From positions 98,784 through 162,783 of the forward strand of contig NZ_CYPU01000024.1 in the NCBI RefSeq assembly GCF_001458195.1: 64,000 nt of DNA. The letters run 5' to 3'. This DNA is from Ruegeria atlantica. GTDB taxonomy: Bacteria; Pseudomonadota; Alphaproteobacteria; Rhodobacterales; Rhodobacteraceae. Of the stretch, positions 29,140 through 37,692 are shown in pieces. The notes beneath the pieces are model-generated. The model saw only the letters and a list, made by a program, of their open reading frames with translations. It was not told where the DNA came from and made no database searches. A program made the translations under genes and the position numbers. The number at the start of each line of letters is the position of its first letter. Position 1 is the stretch's first letter.

Positions 29140-29592
29140 TTACTCATCCTCTTTCGGGTTTCTACTTTGCGCTTTCTGCGGCGAAGGCAGGACAAAAGCG
29201 CCCATTGCAAACCGACCGCTGTGATCGCCATCACTGTCTTTATCCTGCAGCTCGCGGGCCAGGAAATTGACCTCTTGCAGCAGCGCTTGCGCCCGGTCTG
29301 ACGAGAATTGACGCAACTCTTCAATCGATTCAGACGACAGATGAGAATACCGCACAGCACGGTCAAAATTGTGTGGGGCATCCGGTTCTGCCAGCAGGTT
29401 CTGTGTTGCCACTGCCAAATGTGCAGACAGCGCCGCCTCGTAGGCCGCCACTTGTTCAGCGCTGCCCGCAGAATGAAGAAAGGCTTGGGACAATAGGCGA
29501 AGCTTGCCTTTTCCGACCTGTTCCACATTCTTTGGATCGACCAAGGTTTCCAGAACGTTACCTGGGGTCATGTCCACACGCGCGGGTTGCAA
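29140..29592 (-). pseudogene. DUF6502 family protein, N-terminal half missing
   Basis: 150 residues matching the C-terminal half of DUF6502 proteins as I recall them: a helix-turn-helix-like stretch (MTPGNVLETLVDPKNVEQVG, KLRLLSQAFLHS), AAYEAALSAHLAVATQNLLA, and a final helical part (FDRAVRYSHLSSESIEELRQ). The usual N-terminal 100 or so residues are absent. Immediately beyond the apparent 5' end the sequence becomes, on the other strand, an enoyl-CoA hydratase that is itself missing its 5' end. The gene therefore looks cut by a deletion or inversion rather than naturally short. Confidence 0.7.
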
Positions 29593-30316
29593 CGATCCGC
29601 CTCAATCGGCGTGATCGACCGAACGCATTGAACACACAACTCATGCACGAGGTGCTGACCGCCGCCACCGAATTCGACAAAGACCCCGGCATCGGGTGCC
29701 TGATCCTGACAGGCAATGACCGGGCCTTTGCCGCCGGCGCAGATATCAGTGAGCTTGCGGTACAGACCTACGCGACAATGCAGGCGAGCGATTACTTCGC
29801 CGAATGGGACAAGTTTGCGGGACTGAGTCTGCCTAAGGTTGCAGCGGTTAGTGGCCACGCCCCTGGCGGCGGATGTGAAGTTGCTCTGATGTGTGACGTC
29901 ATTCTGGCCTCGGACACTGCCAAATTCGGCCAACCCAAATTCAAAATCGGCTGCATTCCCGGCATTGGTGGCACGCAAAGGCTTACGCGGTTAATCGGTC
30001 GTGCCAGAGCTATGGACATGATCTTGACCGGGCGCATGATTGACGCGTCAGAGGCCTTGCAGATGGGTCTGGTCAGTCGCTGGATACCTTATCGGACACC
30101 GCGCGAGAGGTGGCCGAAACCATTGCAGATTACGCTGATGATATTATCGGTATGGCGCGCACCTGCGTAAACATAGCCGACCAGAGCACACTTGAATCGT
30201 GTGCGCGGTTCGAGCGGCAGATGTATCACGCGCTTTATGGATTGCCGGCCCAACAAGAAGGCATGAATGCCTTTCTGAAAAAGCGAAAACCGCAGTTCAG
30301 GCGCAGGACCCGGTGA
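29583..30316 (+). pseudogene. Enoyl-CoA hydratase, 5'-truncated and frameshifted
   Basis: Crotonase fold of fatty-acid or phenylacetate degradation: RVATIRLNRRDRPNALNTQL at the start, AFAAGADISEL (oxyanion hole), SGHAPGGGCEVALMCDV with GGGCE, and KFKIGCIPGIGGTQRLTRLI. The natural first 10-15 residues are missing where the sequence abuts the DUF6502 remnant. Near 30076-30083 the frame is lost: the frame open to 30170 becomes nonsense (SRWIPYRTPRERW), while homology continues in another frame (VAETIADYADDIIGMART ... FERQMYHALYGLPAQQEGM ... KRKPQF) to 30316. Two independent lesions make function very unlikely. Confidence 0.85.
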
Positions 30317-30334
30317 TCTTATCCCGCATCGTCA

Positions 30335-30361
30335 ATCACCGCTCGAGAAACGAGCGGTGAT
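30335..30361. terminator. Hairpin between enoyl-CoA hydratase remnant and lyase gene
   Basis: Perfect 11-bp inverted repeat ATCACCGCTCG ... CGAGCGGTGAT with a 5-nt loop (AGAAA), 18 nt from each flanking convergent stop. Likely bidirectional terminator for the tct-lyase operon; no long T-run. Confidence 0.65.
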
Positions 30362-30379
30362 ATGACCAGTCTTTTCACT

Positions 30380-31486
30380 TCAGTGCGTTTTCCCAGCCGT
30401 GCTATACTCAAAGTCTGAAACCTTGCGGGCCATGGATTCAGAATCCACAACCAGGTTCGCAAAAATAGTTTCGACCCATGACAAAGCGCCTGAAGTCAGC
30501 AAAAACGTCTCGGGAATAACGATCCATTCGCCAATCCACATACCACCCGACCGTTCATGTTGATGGGTGGTGAATTCGCCGATTTGCTCGGCCCGCTGTC
30601 GTCCAAGCCGGGCGACGGCCTCTCCGAATTCTGACGCGCGCTGGTTCTGTTTGTGCGCCATGGCCGAAGACGCGCCTTTACCGGCTTCATGCACCTCGGA
30701 CCATTCGGAAATATCCGATGAAGACAACAGATTGACATTATGCGAGATTTTGCACAGCGTCGCACACAGCCCTCCCAGCGCAGTTACAACATCGGCAAGC
30801 CCGTCACGGGCATTTTGCCAATGGGGTTCAACTACATTCAGACCCAAAGTGGCTGCCACGCCTTCCTTTATGCGATGTCCGGTCCCGTTTTCGTATCCGC
30901 GCAGATCCCCAACAGGGCCACCCATCTGGACATTCAGTCCGCGAACGCCTGCTTCTTCCAACGCTTGTGCACGCCGCTGCAGTTCAACTTTCCAGACGGT
31001 CAGTTTGGTTTCAGCCCGAATAGGCAAGGCATGCTGTCCATTCGTGCGACCGATCATGATAGTATCACCAAGCTGATCGATGTGTTGCTCAATAGCGGTG
31101 GTCAGTCTTTGCAGCCCGGTCTGGATGTGCTCCAGACCGATCTTCATTTTAAGGGCCAGAGCGGTGTCCATAATGTCCTGCGTTGTCGCCCTGTAGTGCA
31201 CCTGTGTCGCGTGCTCACCGACCTGCCTTCGCAATTGTTCGACAAGACCAACGATCGGGCGCCCGACAAGCATCATGTCTTCGTGCAACCGCTCGGTGTC
31301 CAGATTGCAAACTGACACCGCATCCAATGCATCTGCAGCCTCTTGCGGGATCTGGTTTTCTAGCGCCTGGTGACGGGCCAGCGTCTGTTCAACCTTCAAC
31401 CAGGCCGAGATCGTGGCGTGTTCCGACCAGACGGACCGCATATCGGCGCTGGAAAAGCAGTCGCGGTAAAGGGAGTGCTCAAGCAT
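30380..31486 (-). CDS. Fumarase/aspartase-superfamily lyase with altered signature
   Basis: 368 aa, closest in layout to 3-carboxy-cis,cis-muconate cycloisomerase/adenylosuccinate lyase proteins: N-terminal SADMRSVWSEHATISAWLKV, the YRATTQDIMDTAL block (residues 98-110) and GRTNGQHALPI (146-156). The superfamily signature normally reads GSSxMPxKxNP; here residues 271-286 read GASSAMAHKQNQRASE, so Pro is lost twice while both Ser residues and the Lys remain. The chain ends where the C-terminal small domain normally begins. Its ATG overlaps the tctA stop by 8 nt, so it is co-translated with an organic-acid importer and probably acts on the imported substrate. Confidence 0.78.
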   Translation of the reverse strand: MLEHSLYRDCFSSADMRSVWSEHATISAWLKVEQTLARHQALENQIPQEAADALDAVSVCNLDTERLHEDMMLVGRPIVGLVEQLRRQVGEHATQVHYRATTQDIMDTALALKMKIGLEHIQTGLQRLTTAIEQHIDQLGDTIMIGRTNGQHALPIRAETKLTVWKVELQRRAQALEEAGVRGLNVQMGGPVGDLRGYENGTGHRIKEGVAATLGLNVVEPHWQNARDGLADVVTALGGLCATLCKISHNVNLLSSSDISEWSEVHEAGKGASSAMAHKQNQRASEFGEAVARLGRQRAEQIGEFTTHQHERSGGMWIGEWIVIPETFLLTSGALSWVETIFANLVVDSESMARKVSDFEYSTAGKTH

Positions 31487-32993
31487 CTTCCAACGCTCCC
31501 TTTGCGATCTTGCGCTCTTTCATGATCCCACGGACGCGGAAGGCAATTGCCCCTGCGCCAATGACCAGAAAGGCCAAAGCGATTGGACGTTCAACGAAGA
31601 TCAGGGCGCCACCATCCGACATCAACAACGACTGACGGAATGTCTCTTCAGCACCTTTGGCCAGCACGAACGAAATGACAAATGCCGCTACGTTGAAGTC
31701 GTATTTCCGCATCAGCCAGCCAGCAAAGCCCGCACAGGTCATGACCGTGACGTCAAACATTGATCCACGTGCAGAGTAAGCTGCGACAAACGCGGTCAGG
31801 AAGATCAGCGGGTACAGGACATTGGTCGGGATCTTCAGGATAATTCGCGCAACCTGAGTGGCGCCGAAGTAACCGATCAGACCATAGGCCACGATGCCCA
31901 GCATCCCGCAGGCGAACAGTTTGTAGACCAGCTCCTTGTCGGTCAGGAACAGGGTTGGTCCTACCTGGATGCCGTGGATCAGGAAAACACCCAAAAGGAT
32001 CGCACCAATCGTAGACCCCGGGATGCCCAGCGTCAGCAGCGGGGCCATCGACGGACCGGACACCGCGTTGTTTGCAGCTTCGGGTGCTGCGACACCTTCC
32101 AGCGCGCCCTTGCCCCACTTCTCGGGATTTTTGGCGCGGCGTTTGCCTTCACCGTACGAAATGAAGGCCGCAATAGCCGAACCCAAACCTGGGAGCACAC
32201 CGATACCTGCACCGATGAAGCCTCCACGGAACGCATGAGGCAAGCAAGGTTTATACTCTTCCCATGTCAGGCTGTTGCCGTCTTCCGTGCTTTTATTTTG
32301 TTTGGTTTCACCGGTTGCTTTGCGGCGCGTTTCCAATTGGGCAAAAACCTCGCCCAAAACGAATACACCGATCATCAGGGGTACAAGGCCAATCCCGTTG
32401 GACAAGTCAAACGAGCCAAAGGTATAGCGCTCTTCGCTTGAGATTGGGTCCAATCCGACCATAGCGATCAAAATACCCATCAGGGCAGATGCTAATCCTT
32501 TGACGATTGAGCTGCCGATGACCGAACCGATGACCACGAAGGCTGCAAAGTAGATTGCAAAGGTTTCGGGCGGGCCAAGCTTTAGGGCGATAGCCGCAAT
32601 GAAACCGACACCAACGACCAGCAGGATATCCCCCATGAGGTCACCGATGACTGATGATATGGTCGCGACCTTCATCGCCTTGCCAGCCTGGCCGGCGCGT
32701 GCAAGGGGATAACCGTCAATCTGTGTCGCGGCACTGGCTGCAGTGCCCGGCGTGTTGAACAAAATTGCCGCGATCGAGCCGCCATAGCGACCGGACTTAC
32801 CGATCACATACAGGAAGGCGAGCGCGAATAGTGGTGACATGTAAAAGGTGATGGGCAGCAGCATGGCAATCGCTGCCGATGCGGTCAGACCGGGCGTGGC
32901 CCCAACGACCATGCCCACAGCTGCGGCCAGCACGATGGCAAACAGCAAACTGGGGTCGGTTATGACCGAAAGAAGTGCGGGAAAAATTTCCAT
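31479..32993 (-). CDS. tctA: Tripartite tricarboxylate transporter large membrane subunit
   Basis: 504 aa, about 12 hydrophobic segments, with the TctA motifs GMVVGATPGLTASAAIAMLL and RYGGSIAAILFNTPGTAASA near the N-terminus and GGFIGAGIGVLPGLGSAIAA in the middle, reflecting the internal repeat. Main translocating subunit of a secondary, Na+- or H+-driven importer for carboxylates. Downstream of tctC and tctB and overlapping the lyase gene. Confidence 0.95.
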   Translation of the reverse strand: MEIFPALLSVITDPSLLFAIVLAAAVGMVVGATPGLTASAAIAMLLPITFYMSPLFALAFLYVIGKSGRYGGSIAAILFNTPGTAASAATQIDGYPLARAGQAGKAMKVATISSVIGDLMGDILLVVGVGFIAAIALKLGPPETFAIYFAAFVVIGSVIGSSIVKGLASALMGILIAMVGLDPISSEERYTFGSFDLSNGIGLVPLMIGVFVLGEVFAQLETRRKATGETKQNKSTEDGNSLTWEEYKPCLPHAFRGGFIGAGIGVLPGLGSAIAAFISYGEGKRRAKNPEKWGKGALEGVAAPEAANNAVSGPSMAPLLTLGIPGSTIGAILLGVFLIHGIQVGPTLFLTDKELVYKLFACGMLGIVAYGLIGYFGATQVARIILKIPTNVLYPLIFLTAFVAAYSARGSMFDVTVMTCAGFAGWLMRKYDFNVAAFVISFVLAKGAEETFRQSLLMSDGGALIFVERPIALAFLVIGAGAIAFRVRGIMKERKIAKGALEDA

Positions 32994-32999
32994 GACGAT

Positions 33000-33467
33000 T
33001 TACCCCTGTATCCAGCTGAGCAGGTCAAAGACCTCGCCATAAGGCGGGTACACACCAAGCAGCACAAAAAAGATGAGGTGGAAGATCAACGGGCACAGAA
33101 CGACGGCAACCGCCAGACCGATCCAGCTTCGAACTCCGAAGAAGTACAAAACAACCGGCGCAGCGATCGCCGTTGGCAAAAGATAGCCAAACCAGCGGAA
33201 TGACTGCTGATAGATCAGGGCGATGATGAACAGACCAATGATCTGCAGGGTTGCGCCGTTATCCTGTTCCTGACCGGTATCGCCAGCCGGTTGACGGACG
33301 GCGCCTAACAGTAACAGGCCGGACAGAAACAGCAGTGCGATGGATGCTGAAAATGGTACGATACCAGCCCAGGTATCCCCCGGTGAAGCTGCTGGCACTT
33401 GCCAGGCGCCCCAAATGGCAACGATGGAAATAAGGGCAAGCACAAGGCCTTCTGCATAGGCGCGCAT
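33000..33467 (-). CDS. tctB: Tripartite tricarboxylate transporter small membrane subunit
   Basis: 155 aa from the ATG at 33467 (GGGAGG 7 nt upstream; the longer frame to 33521 would run back into the hairpin). Four hydrophobic segments and the late Pro/Tyr-rich stretch of TctB (FGYLLPTAIAAPVVLYFFG). Essential partner of TctA; conservation in this family is low, so the call rests partly on context. Confidence 0.88.
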   Translation of the reverse strand: MRAYAEGLVLALISIVAIWGAWQVPAASPGDTWAGIVPFSASIALLFLSGLLLLGAVRQPAGDTGQEQDNGATLQIIGLFIIALIYQQSFRWFGYLLPTAIAAPVVLYFFGVRSWIGLAVAVVLCPLIFHLIFFVLLGVYPPYGEVFDLLSWIQG

Positions 33468-33500
33468 ATCGTTCCTCCCTGATTGCGTTAGGTACAAAAA

Positions 33501-33527
33501 GGCCGGGGGAAGAATATCCACCCGGCC
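33501..33527 (-). terminator. Intercistronic hairpin/attenuator between tctC and tctB
   Basis: Read on the minus strand: GGCCGGG, an 13-nt loop, CCCGGCC, then TTTTT; flanking G and C extend the stem. It sits 9 nt after the tctC stop. With its T-run it looks like a partial terminator that lowers tctBA expression relative to tctC. Confidence 0.72.
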
Positions 33528-33536
33528 CCGAGGACT

Positions 33537-34496
33537 TTAGTTGGTCAGACTTTCGACCAGGGGAGCGGCGTCCTCTTTCATGGCGGACAGCGTTGTTTTT
33601 GCGTCCGCACCATTCTGATAGACCGGGCCTGTTCCGCGCGAGGCCAGCAGTTCGGCAAATTCAGGTTTCGCGGCGATCTGCTCCAGCGCAGTTTCCATCG
33701 CGGCAACAACCTCGGTCGGTGTGCCCTTCGGGGCGAACACGAGCACTGGCGAAGATACAGCGGCAAACGGAATGCCCAGTTCGCCAAACGCAGGCACGTC
33801 TTTCATGATGCCATCACGTTCTTGGCTGTTAACTGCGAGGGCGCGAAGCTGCTCTTCAAATCCTGCGAGCTGCTGAACACCCAGGAAACCAAAGTCCGCT
33901 TGTTCACCGATCAGTGCAGCACGGGTCGGTCCGCCACCTTTGAACGGTACATCCTGAGCTTCGATATCATTACTGGCCAGGAAGCCCATGCCGCCAACGT
34001 GGTGGAAGCCTCCGCGACCCGAATGGGCCCAACGCAGTTGACCGGGGTTGGCTTTGGCCGCGTCGATCACGTCCTGAACAGACTCGAACGGGCTGTTCAG
34101 TGGCACCATCAGCGACGTTTGCAGCTGACCGACCTGAGCAACAAACTCAAAGCTGTCCAGCGCATCGATTTCGGTGTCACGTGTCATTGTCGACAACAGG
34201 AACGAACCGCCCGAAGTCATCATCAATGTATAGCCGTCAGGGCGTGCACCCACGACCGAGTTCGCACCATTCAGACCGCCCGAACCGGGTTTGTTCACGA
34301 CGACTACTGGAACGTCCAGAATGCCTTCGGCTGCTGCCGAAATAGCGCGGGCATAAGCGTCTGTACCGCCGCCAGCTTTGTAAGGAACAACCAGGTTGAT
34401 CGGGCGCTTCGGCCAGTCGGCTGCGAAACTTGCTGTTGCTGTTGCAGCCACGGTTACTGCCCCCAGAACAGCAGTGAGAATTGTTCTACGCTTCAT
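33537..34496 (-). CDS. tctC: Tripartite tricarboxylate transporter substrate-binding protein
   Basis: 319 aa. Signal peptide MKRRTILTAVLGAVTVAATATASFA, then the TctC/Bug start WPKRPINLVVPYKAGGGTDAYAR and the ligand-site region VVNKPGSGGLNGANSV and RPDGYTLMM. It binds a carboxylate in the periplasm. First gene of tctC-tctB-tctA-lyase, with GGGAGGA before the ATG, and divergent from a LysR gene. The ligand is unknown. Confidence 0.95.
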   Translation of the reverse strand: MKRRTILTAVLGAVTVAATATASFAADWPKRPINLVVPYKAGGGTDAYARAISAAAEGILDVPVVVVNKPGSGGLNGANSVVGARPDGYTLMMTSGGSFLLSTMTRDTEIDALDSFEFVAQVGQLQTSLMVPLNSPFESVQDVIDAAKANPGQLRWAHSGRGGFHHVGGMGFLASNDIEAQDVPFKGGGPTRAALIGEQADFGFLGVQQLAGFEEQLRALAVNSQERDGIMKDVPAFGELGIPFAAVSSPVLVFAPKGTPTEVVAAMETALEQIAAKPEFAELLASRGTGPVYQNGADAKTTLSAMKEDAAPLVESLTN

Positions 34497-34596
34497 AGCA
34501 TCCTCCCTAAGATGCGATCAAAATTAGCTAAAATTCAGTGTTAATAAAAATGCAAAGATGTTATCTTATCTTGCAAATTAGTAAAGAGTCCACCTG

Positions 34597-35511
34597 ATGA
34601 ATATCAAAGCCCTTCGCGCCTTTCGTGCCACCCTTTCCGAAGGAACGCTGGTTGCTGCATCTGAAATTCTGCACCTGAGTCAGCCTGCAATCAGCCGACT
34701 GATTTCCGGGCTTGAGGCAGAATTGGGCCTGATCCTGTTTGACCGCAGCGGCCGCAACTTGACTCCGACACGCGAAGGGTTGGCATTCTACCGCGAAGCC
34801 GGGCGTATCCTGGACAACCTTGATGAAGTGCCCCGCATCGCTGCAGAGATTAAAGCCGGACGTACGGAAACACTGCGCGTGGTCACGATGCCGCGTATCG
34901 CACGGGCAATTTCGGCGCCTGCACTTGCGATGTTTTTGCAAGCCCACCCTGATACAAACGTAACCCTGGACATCCGGGCGCGGCGAGAGGCCAGCAAATG
35001 GCTTGCCGGACGTGAATATGACATCGGCATCGGGGCATTGCCGGTCGAGCATCCGGGCGTCAGGACAAAACCTCTGCTGCGAGTCCGGGCGCAGGCCGTT
35101 TTGCCTGTTGCGCATGCATTGTCTGATCGCAAGTCGGTAACCGCCACTGATCTTGCCCGCGAGCCGGTCATTCGGCTGATGAACGGCCTTTTATTGCGCG
35201 AACAGCTTGATGACATCTTCCGGTCTGCGGGCGTCAATCCCAGACATACCTGCGAAGTCGCGGCGTCCCAGCTTGCCTGCTCGCTTGTCGCGGAAGGCGC
35301 CGGTATAACCATTGCTGACGAGTTGGTCGCAGCACAGGAAACAAAAGAACGTTTGGCCCTAGTTCCGATCGCACCAGAGCGTTGGATGACCTTTGGTTTG
35401 TTGTACCCCGCGACGCAGGAGAAATCTCAGGCACTTCAGGATTTTGAGGACGTTCTGTTTTGGCAGGCGTCCGAGCTATGCAAGAACAGCACAACTTTGT
35501 CTCTTGCCTGA
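34597..35511 (+). CDS. LysR-family regulator, probably of the tct-lyase operon
   Basis: 304 aa. The N-terminal winged helix is typical (FRATLSEGTLVAASEILHLSQPAISRLISGLEAELG), followed by the two-lobed effector domain. It is divergent from tctC with a 100-nt gap, the usual arrangement for a LysR protein controlling its neighbour. In the gap, TGCAAAGAT and ATCTTGCA (34550-34576) form an imperfect dyad that could be its site. The effector is likely the transported acid or its product; this is inference. Confidence 0.9.
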   Translation: MNIKALRAFRATLSEGTLVAASEILHLSQPAISRLISGLEAELGLILFDRSGRNLTPTREGLAFYREAGRILDNLDEVPRIAAEIKAGRTETLRVVTMPRIARAISAPALAMFLQAHPDTNVTLDIRARREASKWLAGREYDIGIGALPVEHPGVRTKPLLRVRAQAVLPVAHALSDRKSVTATDLAREPVIRLMNGLLLREQLDDIFRSAGVNPRHTCEVAASQLACSLVAEGAGITIADELVAAQETKERLALVPIAPERWMTFGLLYPATQEKSQALQDFEDVLFWQASELCKNSTTLSLA

Positions 35512-35666
35512 CAGTCGTTGTCAGGCGGATCTAGGTCCATGTCCCATGTCCGGAATAGGCAAACGCAACGATTGCAACGGCGCCGATGCTCAAGCATCTT
35601 GAAACCCCCGATCCACGATCATTCATGGGCTGCGCGAATTGCGTGGCGCAGCTGACGGACACCAAA

Positions 35667-36425
35667 ATGAAAAAGTTGAGCGCAATCGTCGCAGACAGCC
35701 GGGTCATCAATTTACCCGATAACAATAGCAGACGGCTTCATATGACCAACTTGATGAACAAGCACGGCATCAGTTTTTCATTTTCAGAAGGCAGCGCCGG
35801 ACAAAGCCATGCCTTAAACTGCGCCCGCGCCCACCTTGCAGCGCTTGAGTCACTCAAAACGTTCCCGGCATTGGTTCTGGAGGACGATGTCTCCGCGTTG
35901 ACCGAAGACCTGACCATTCCTGAAATTCCAAAAGATGCGGACGTCGTTTATTTGGGGGTTTCGCCCTTCGGCTGCTTTCCCTGGACACGTCGCTATGTTC
36001 AACGTTTCAGCCACCGCGCGCATTACAACCTTGCACTCGCTTCGATTGAGAACAGTAATTGGCTGAGGCTGCATTCTATGGCCGGTGCAATAGCTATTCT
36101 CTATGTGTCACCAGCAGGTCTGGATGCGTGGCGGTATTCCATGCGGGCGGCCATAAAACGGAGTAAGCCGTTTGATGTGTTCACCGCCTACAAGATGACT
36201 TCCCTGAACGTTTATGCGCCCCACCGCCCCGTTTTTTACGAAGATCCCAGTCTGCAGCGCCCACTTAAGCATGTTACCCCGGAACAAAGACTGCGATGGA
36301 CGACAACACCCTTGTCGCCAGTCAAAGAAGGCACAGTCGTCACTATTCCCACCAAAGGCGGTGCAATGCGCGCTCAGGCTGAAGTGTGCGGAGATAACCG
36401 TCTTGAATGGTCACTGCTTCAATGA
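35667..36425 (+). CDS. Glycosyltransferase family 25-like protein
   Basis: 252 aa from the ATG at 35667; an in-frame ATG at 35586 adds 27 residues that do not resemble the family. GT25 features: VINLPDNNSRRLHMTNLMNK at the start, SFSEGSAGQSHALNCARAHLAALESL and the metal-binding acidic motif ALVLEDDVSAL. GT25 enzymes move sugars to LPS or capsule. Codon use and a low-GC downstream flank suggest it may be a recent arrival. No other polysaccharide genes are adjacent. Neither start has a strong ribosome site. Confidence 0.75.
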   Translation: MKKLSAIVADSRVINLPDNNSRRLHMTNLMNKHGISFSFSEGSAGQSHALNCARAHLAALESLKTFPALVLEDDVSALTEDLTIPEIPKDADVVYLGVSPFGCFPWTRRYVQRFSHRAHYNLALASIENSNWLRLHSMAGAIAILYVSPAGLDAWRYSMRAAIKRSKPFDVFTAYKMTSLNVYAPHRPVFYEDPSLQRPLKHVTPEQRLRWTTTPLSPVKEGTVVTIPTKGGAMRAQAEVCGDNRLEWSLLQ

Positions 36426-36603
36426 GGTCGGGAAAGGGGTATTCTCAGGTTGCTGGCCACGCAATGTCAGGGTCTTTAAGTGCGATGCGCTTGCTGTTAC
36501 CACCTTCGATACAACGCTTGGACTTGCAGATAGCATCCAAGTCGGAGGGCTTGAGATTTTTGATGCTCCTTTGCAAGGAACCCAACGTCTTTTCAGCAAA
36601 ACC

Positions 36604-36619
36604 TTGCAACCGATTGCAA
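36604..36619. promoter_or_regulatory. LacI-type operator upstream of lacI gene (variant)
   Basis: TTGCAACCGATTGCAA, one mismatch from the perfect palindrome TTGCAACCGGTTGCAA found elsewhere in the inositol cluster. It lies 74 nt upstream of the lacI ATG, which suggests autoregulation. Confidence 0.75.
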
Positions 36620-36693
36620 ATCCGACGCAATAGGGCGTAGTATTTTCCCATGAATTTGACTGAAAGCCATCCCCGAACCCATCGGTGCCAGCT

Positions 36694-37692
36694 ATGAGTG
36701 TGACCCTCAAAGAAGTGGCCGCACTGGCCGGTGTATCTCGCTCTGCCGTATCGCGGACCTTTACCGAAGGCGCGTCCGTATCACCAAAGACACGTAGCAA
36801 GGTGGAGAAGGCTGCAGCTGAACTGGGGTACAGCCCAAACGCGTTGGCTTCTTCGCTGACAACCGGACGCACCAAGTTGATCGGTTTGATTTCTAACAAC
36901 TTCCACAACCCCATTTTTCTTGAGGTCTTTGACCAGTTCACTCGCGCTTTGCAGGAACGCGGCCTGCGTCCGCTGATCGTGAACCTGACCGACGAAACCG
37001 AGCCGACAAATTCGGTCCGAATGCTGCGGCAGTATTCTGTGGATGCTGCCATCGTCGCCTCATCAACCTTGCCCCCCAGCTTTGCCAAGGCGTTCCACGA
37101 TGCAGGTGTTCCGGTAGTGCACACTTTCGGTCGATCTGCGACGTCAACTGAGGTGCATGTTGTAGGCATAGACAACGTTGAATGCGGACGCATGGCCGCG
37201 CGCGAGCTGTCGTCGCGGGGGTATCGTCGTATCGGCTATCTGGGCGGCCCGAAAGATGCGACATCGGCGATGGATCGGTATCGCGGCTTCATGGAAGAAG
37301 TTGAAAAGCACCCGGAACTCGAAGTGACGCATTGCTTCGCAGGCGCCTATTCATTTGAAGCCGGGCGAGAAGAAATGCTTCAGCAACTGGCGGAAGGCCC
37401 TGCAGAAGGGTACTTTTGCGGCGACGATATTCTGTCCATAGGTGCCCTGTCCGCATTGTCCGATCACGGGCTGAAACCGGGCAAAGACATCGGCATCATC
37501 GGCCTGAACGACATGGAAATGTCGCGCTGGGAAAGCGTGGACCTGACGACGATTCATCAGCCGATCAAACAAATCATTACCGCATCCGTCGATCTGGTGG
37601 AAGAGATGCTGAAAGACCCCGAGCGTTACCCCGAGGCCCGTATTTTCCCCTGCCGTGTGATCGAGCGGGGCACATTGCGGCCCCGACCCTGA
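36694..37692 (+). CDS. LacI-family regulator of the inositol gene cluster (inferred)
   Basis: 332 aa from the ATG at 36694. N-terminal LacI helix-turn-helix (MSVTLKEVAALAGVSRSAVSRTF) and hinge region (ELGYSPNALASSLTTGRTKLIGL), then a periplasmic-binding-protein-like effector domain (LISNNFHNPIFLEVFDQFTRAL, GLNDMEMSRWE). Four LacI-type palindromes centred on CG in this cluster fit the operator style of the family, including one upstream of this gene. The inducer is probably inositol or a catabolite. Its TGA abuts the TGA of the convergent dehydrogenase (TGATCA), leaving no spacer. Confidence 0.88.
   Translation: MSVTLKEVAALAGVSRSAVSRTFTEGASVSPKTRSKVEKAAAELGYSPNALASSLTTGRTKLIGLISNNFHNPIFLEVFDQFTRALQERGLRPLIVNLTDETEPTNSVRMLRQYSVDAAIVASSTLPPSFAKAFHDAGVPVVHTFGRSATSTEVHVVGIDNVECGRMAARELSSRGYRRIGYLGGPKDATSAMDRYRGFMEEVEKHPELEVTHCFAGAYSFEAGREEMLQQLAEGPAEGYFCGDDILSIGALSALSDHGLKPGKDIGIIGLNDMEMSRWESVDLTTIHQPIKQIITASVDLVEEMLKDPERYPEARIFPCRVIERGTLRPRP

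Noticed and set aside
29373..29580. Upstream extension of the enoyl-CoA hydratase frame (about 70 codons before 29583)
   Set aside because: This part is the antisense of the DUF6502 remnant and does not resemble a crotonase N-terminus; the true homology begins at about 29583.
35531..35725. Minus-strand 64-codon frame with a lipoprotein-like start, opposite the GT25 gene start
   Set aside because: The lipobox is poor (SVSC), there is no ribosome site, and it overlaps the better supported GT25 gene. I could not recognise any family.
36445..36651. Minus-strand 68-codon frame (starts MGKYYALLRRICNRL) downstream of the GT25 gene
   Set aside because: It would place the LacI operator inside its coding region, and its codon use lacks the strong GC bias at third positions seen in neighbours. 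Possible but not supported.
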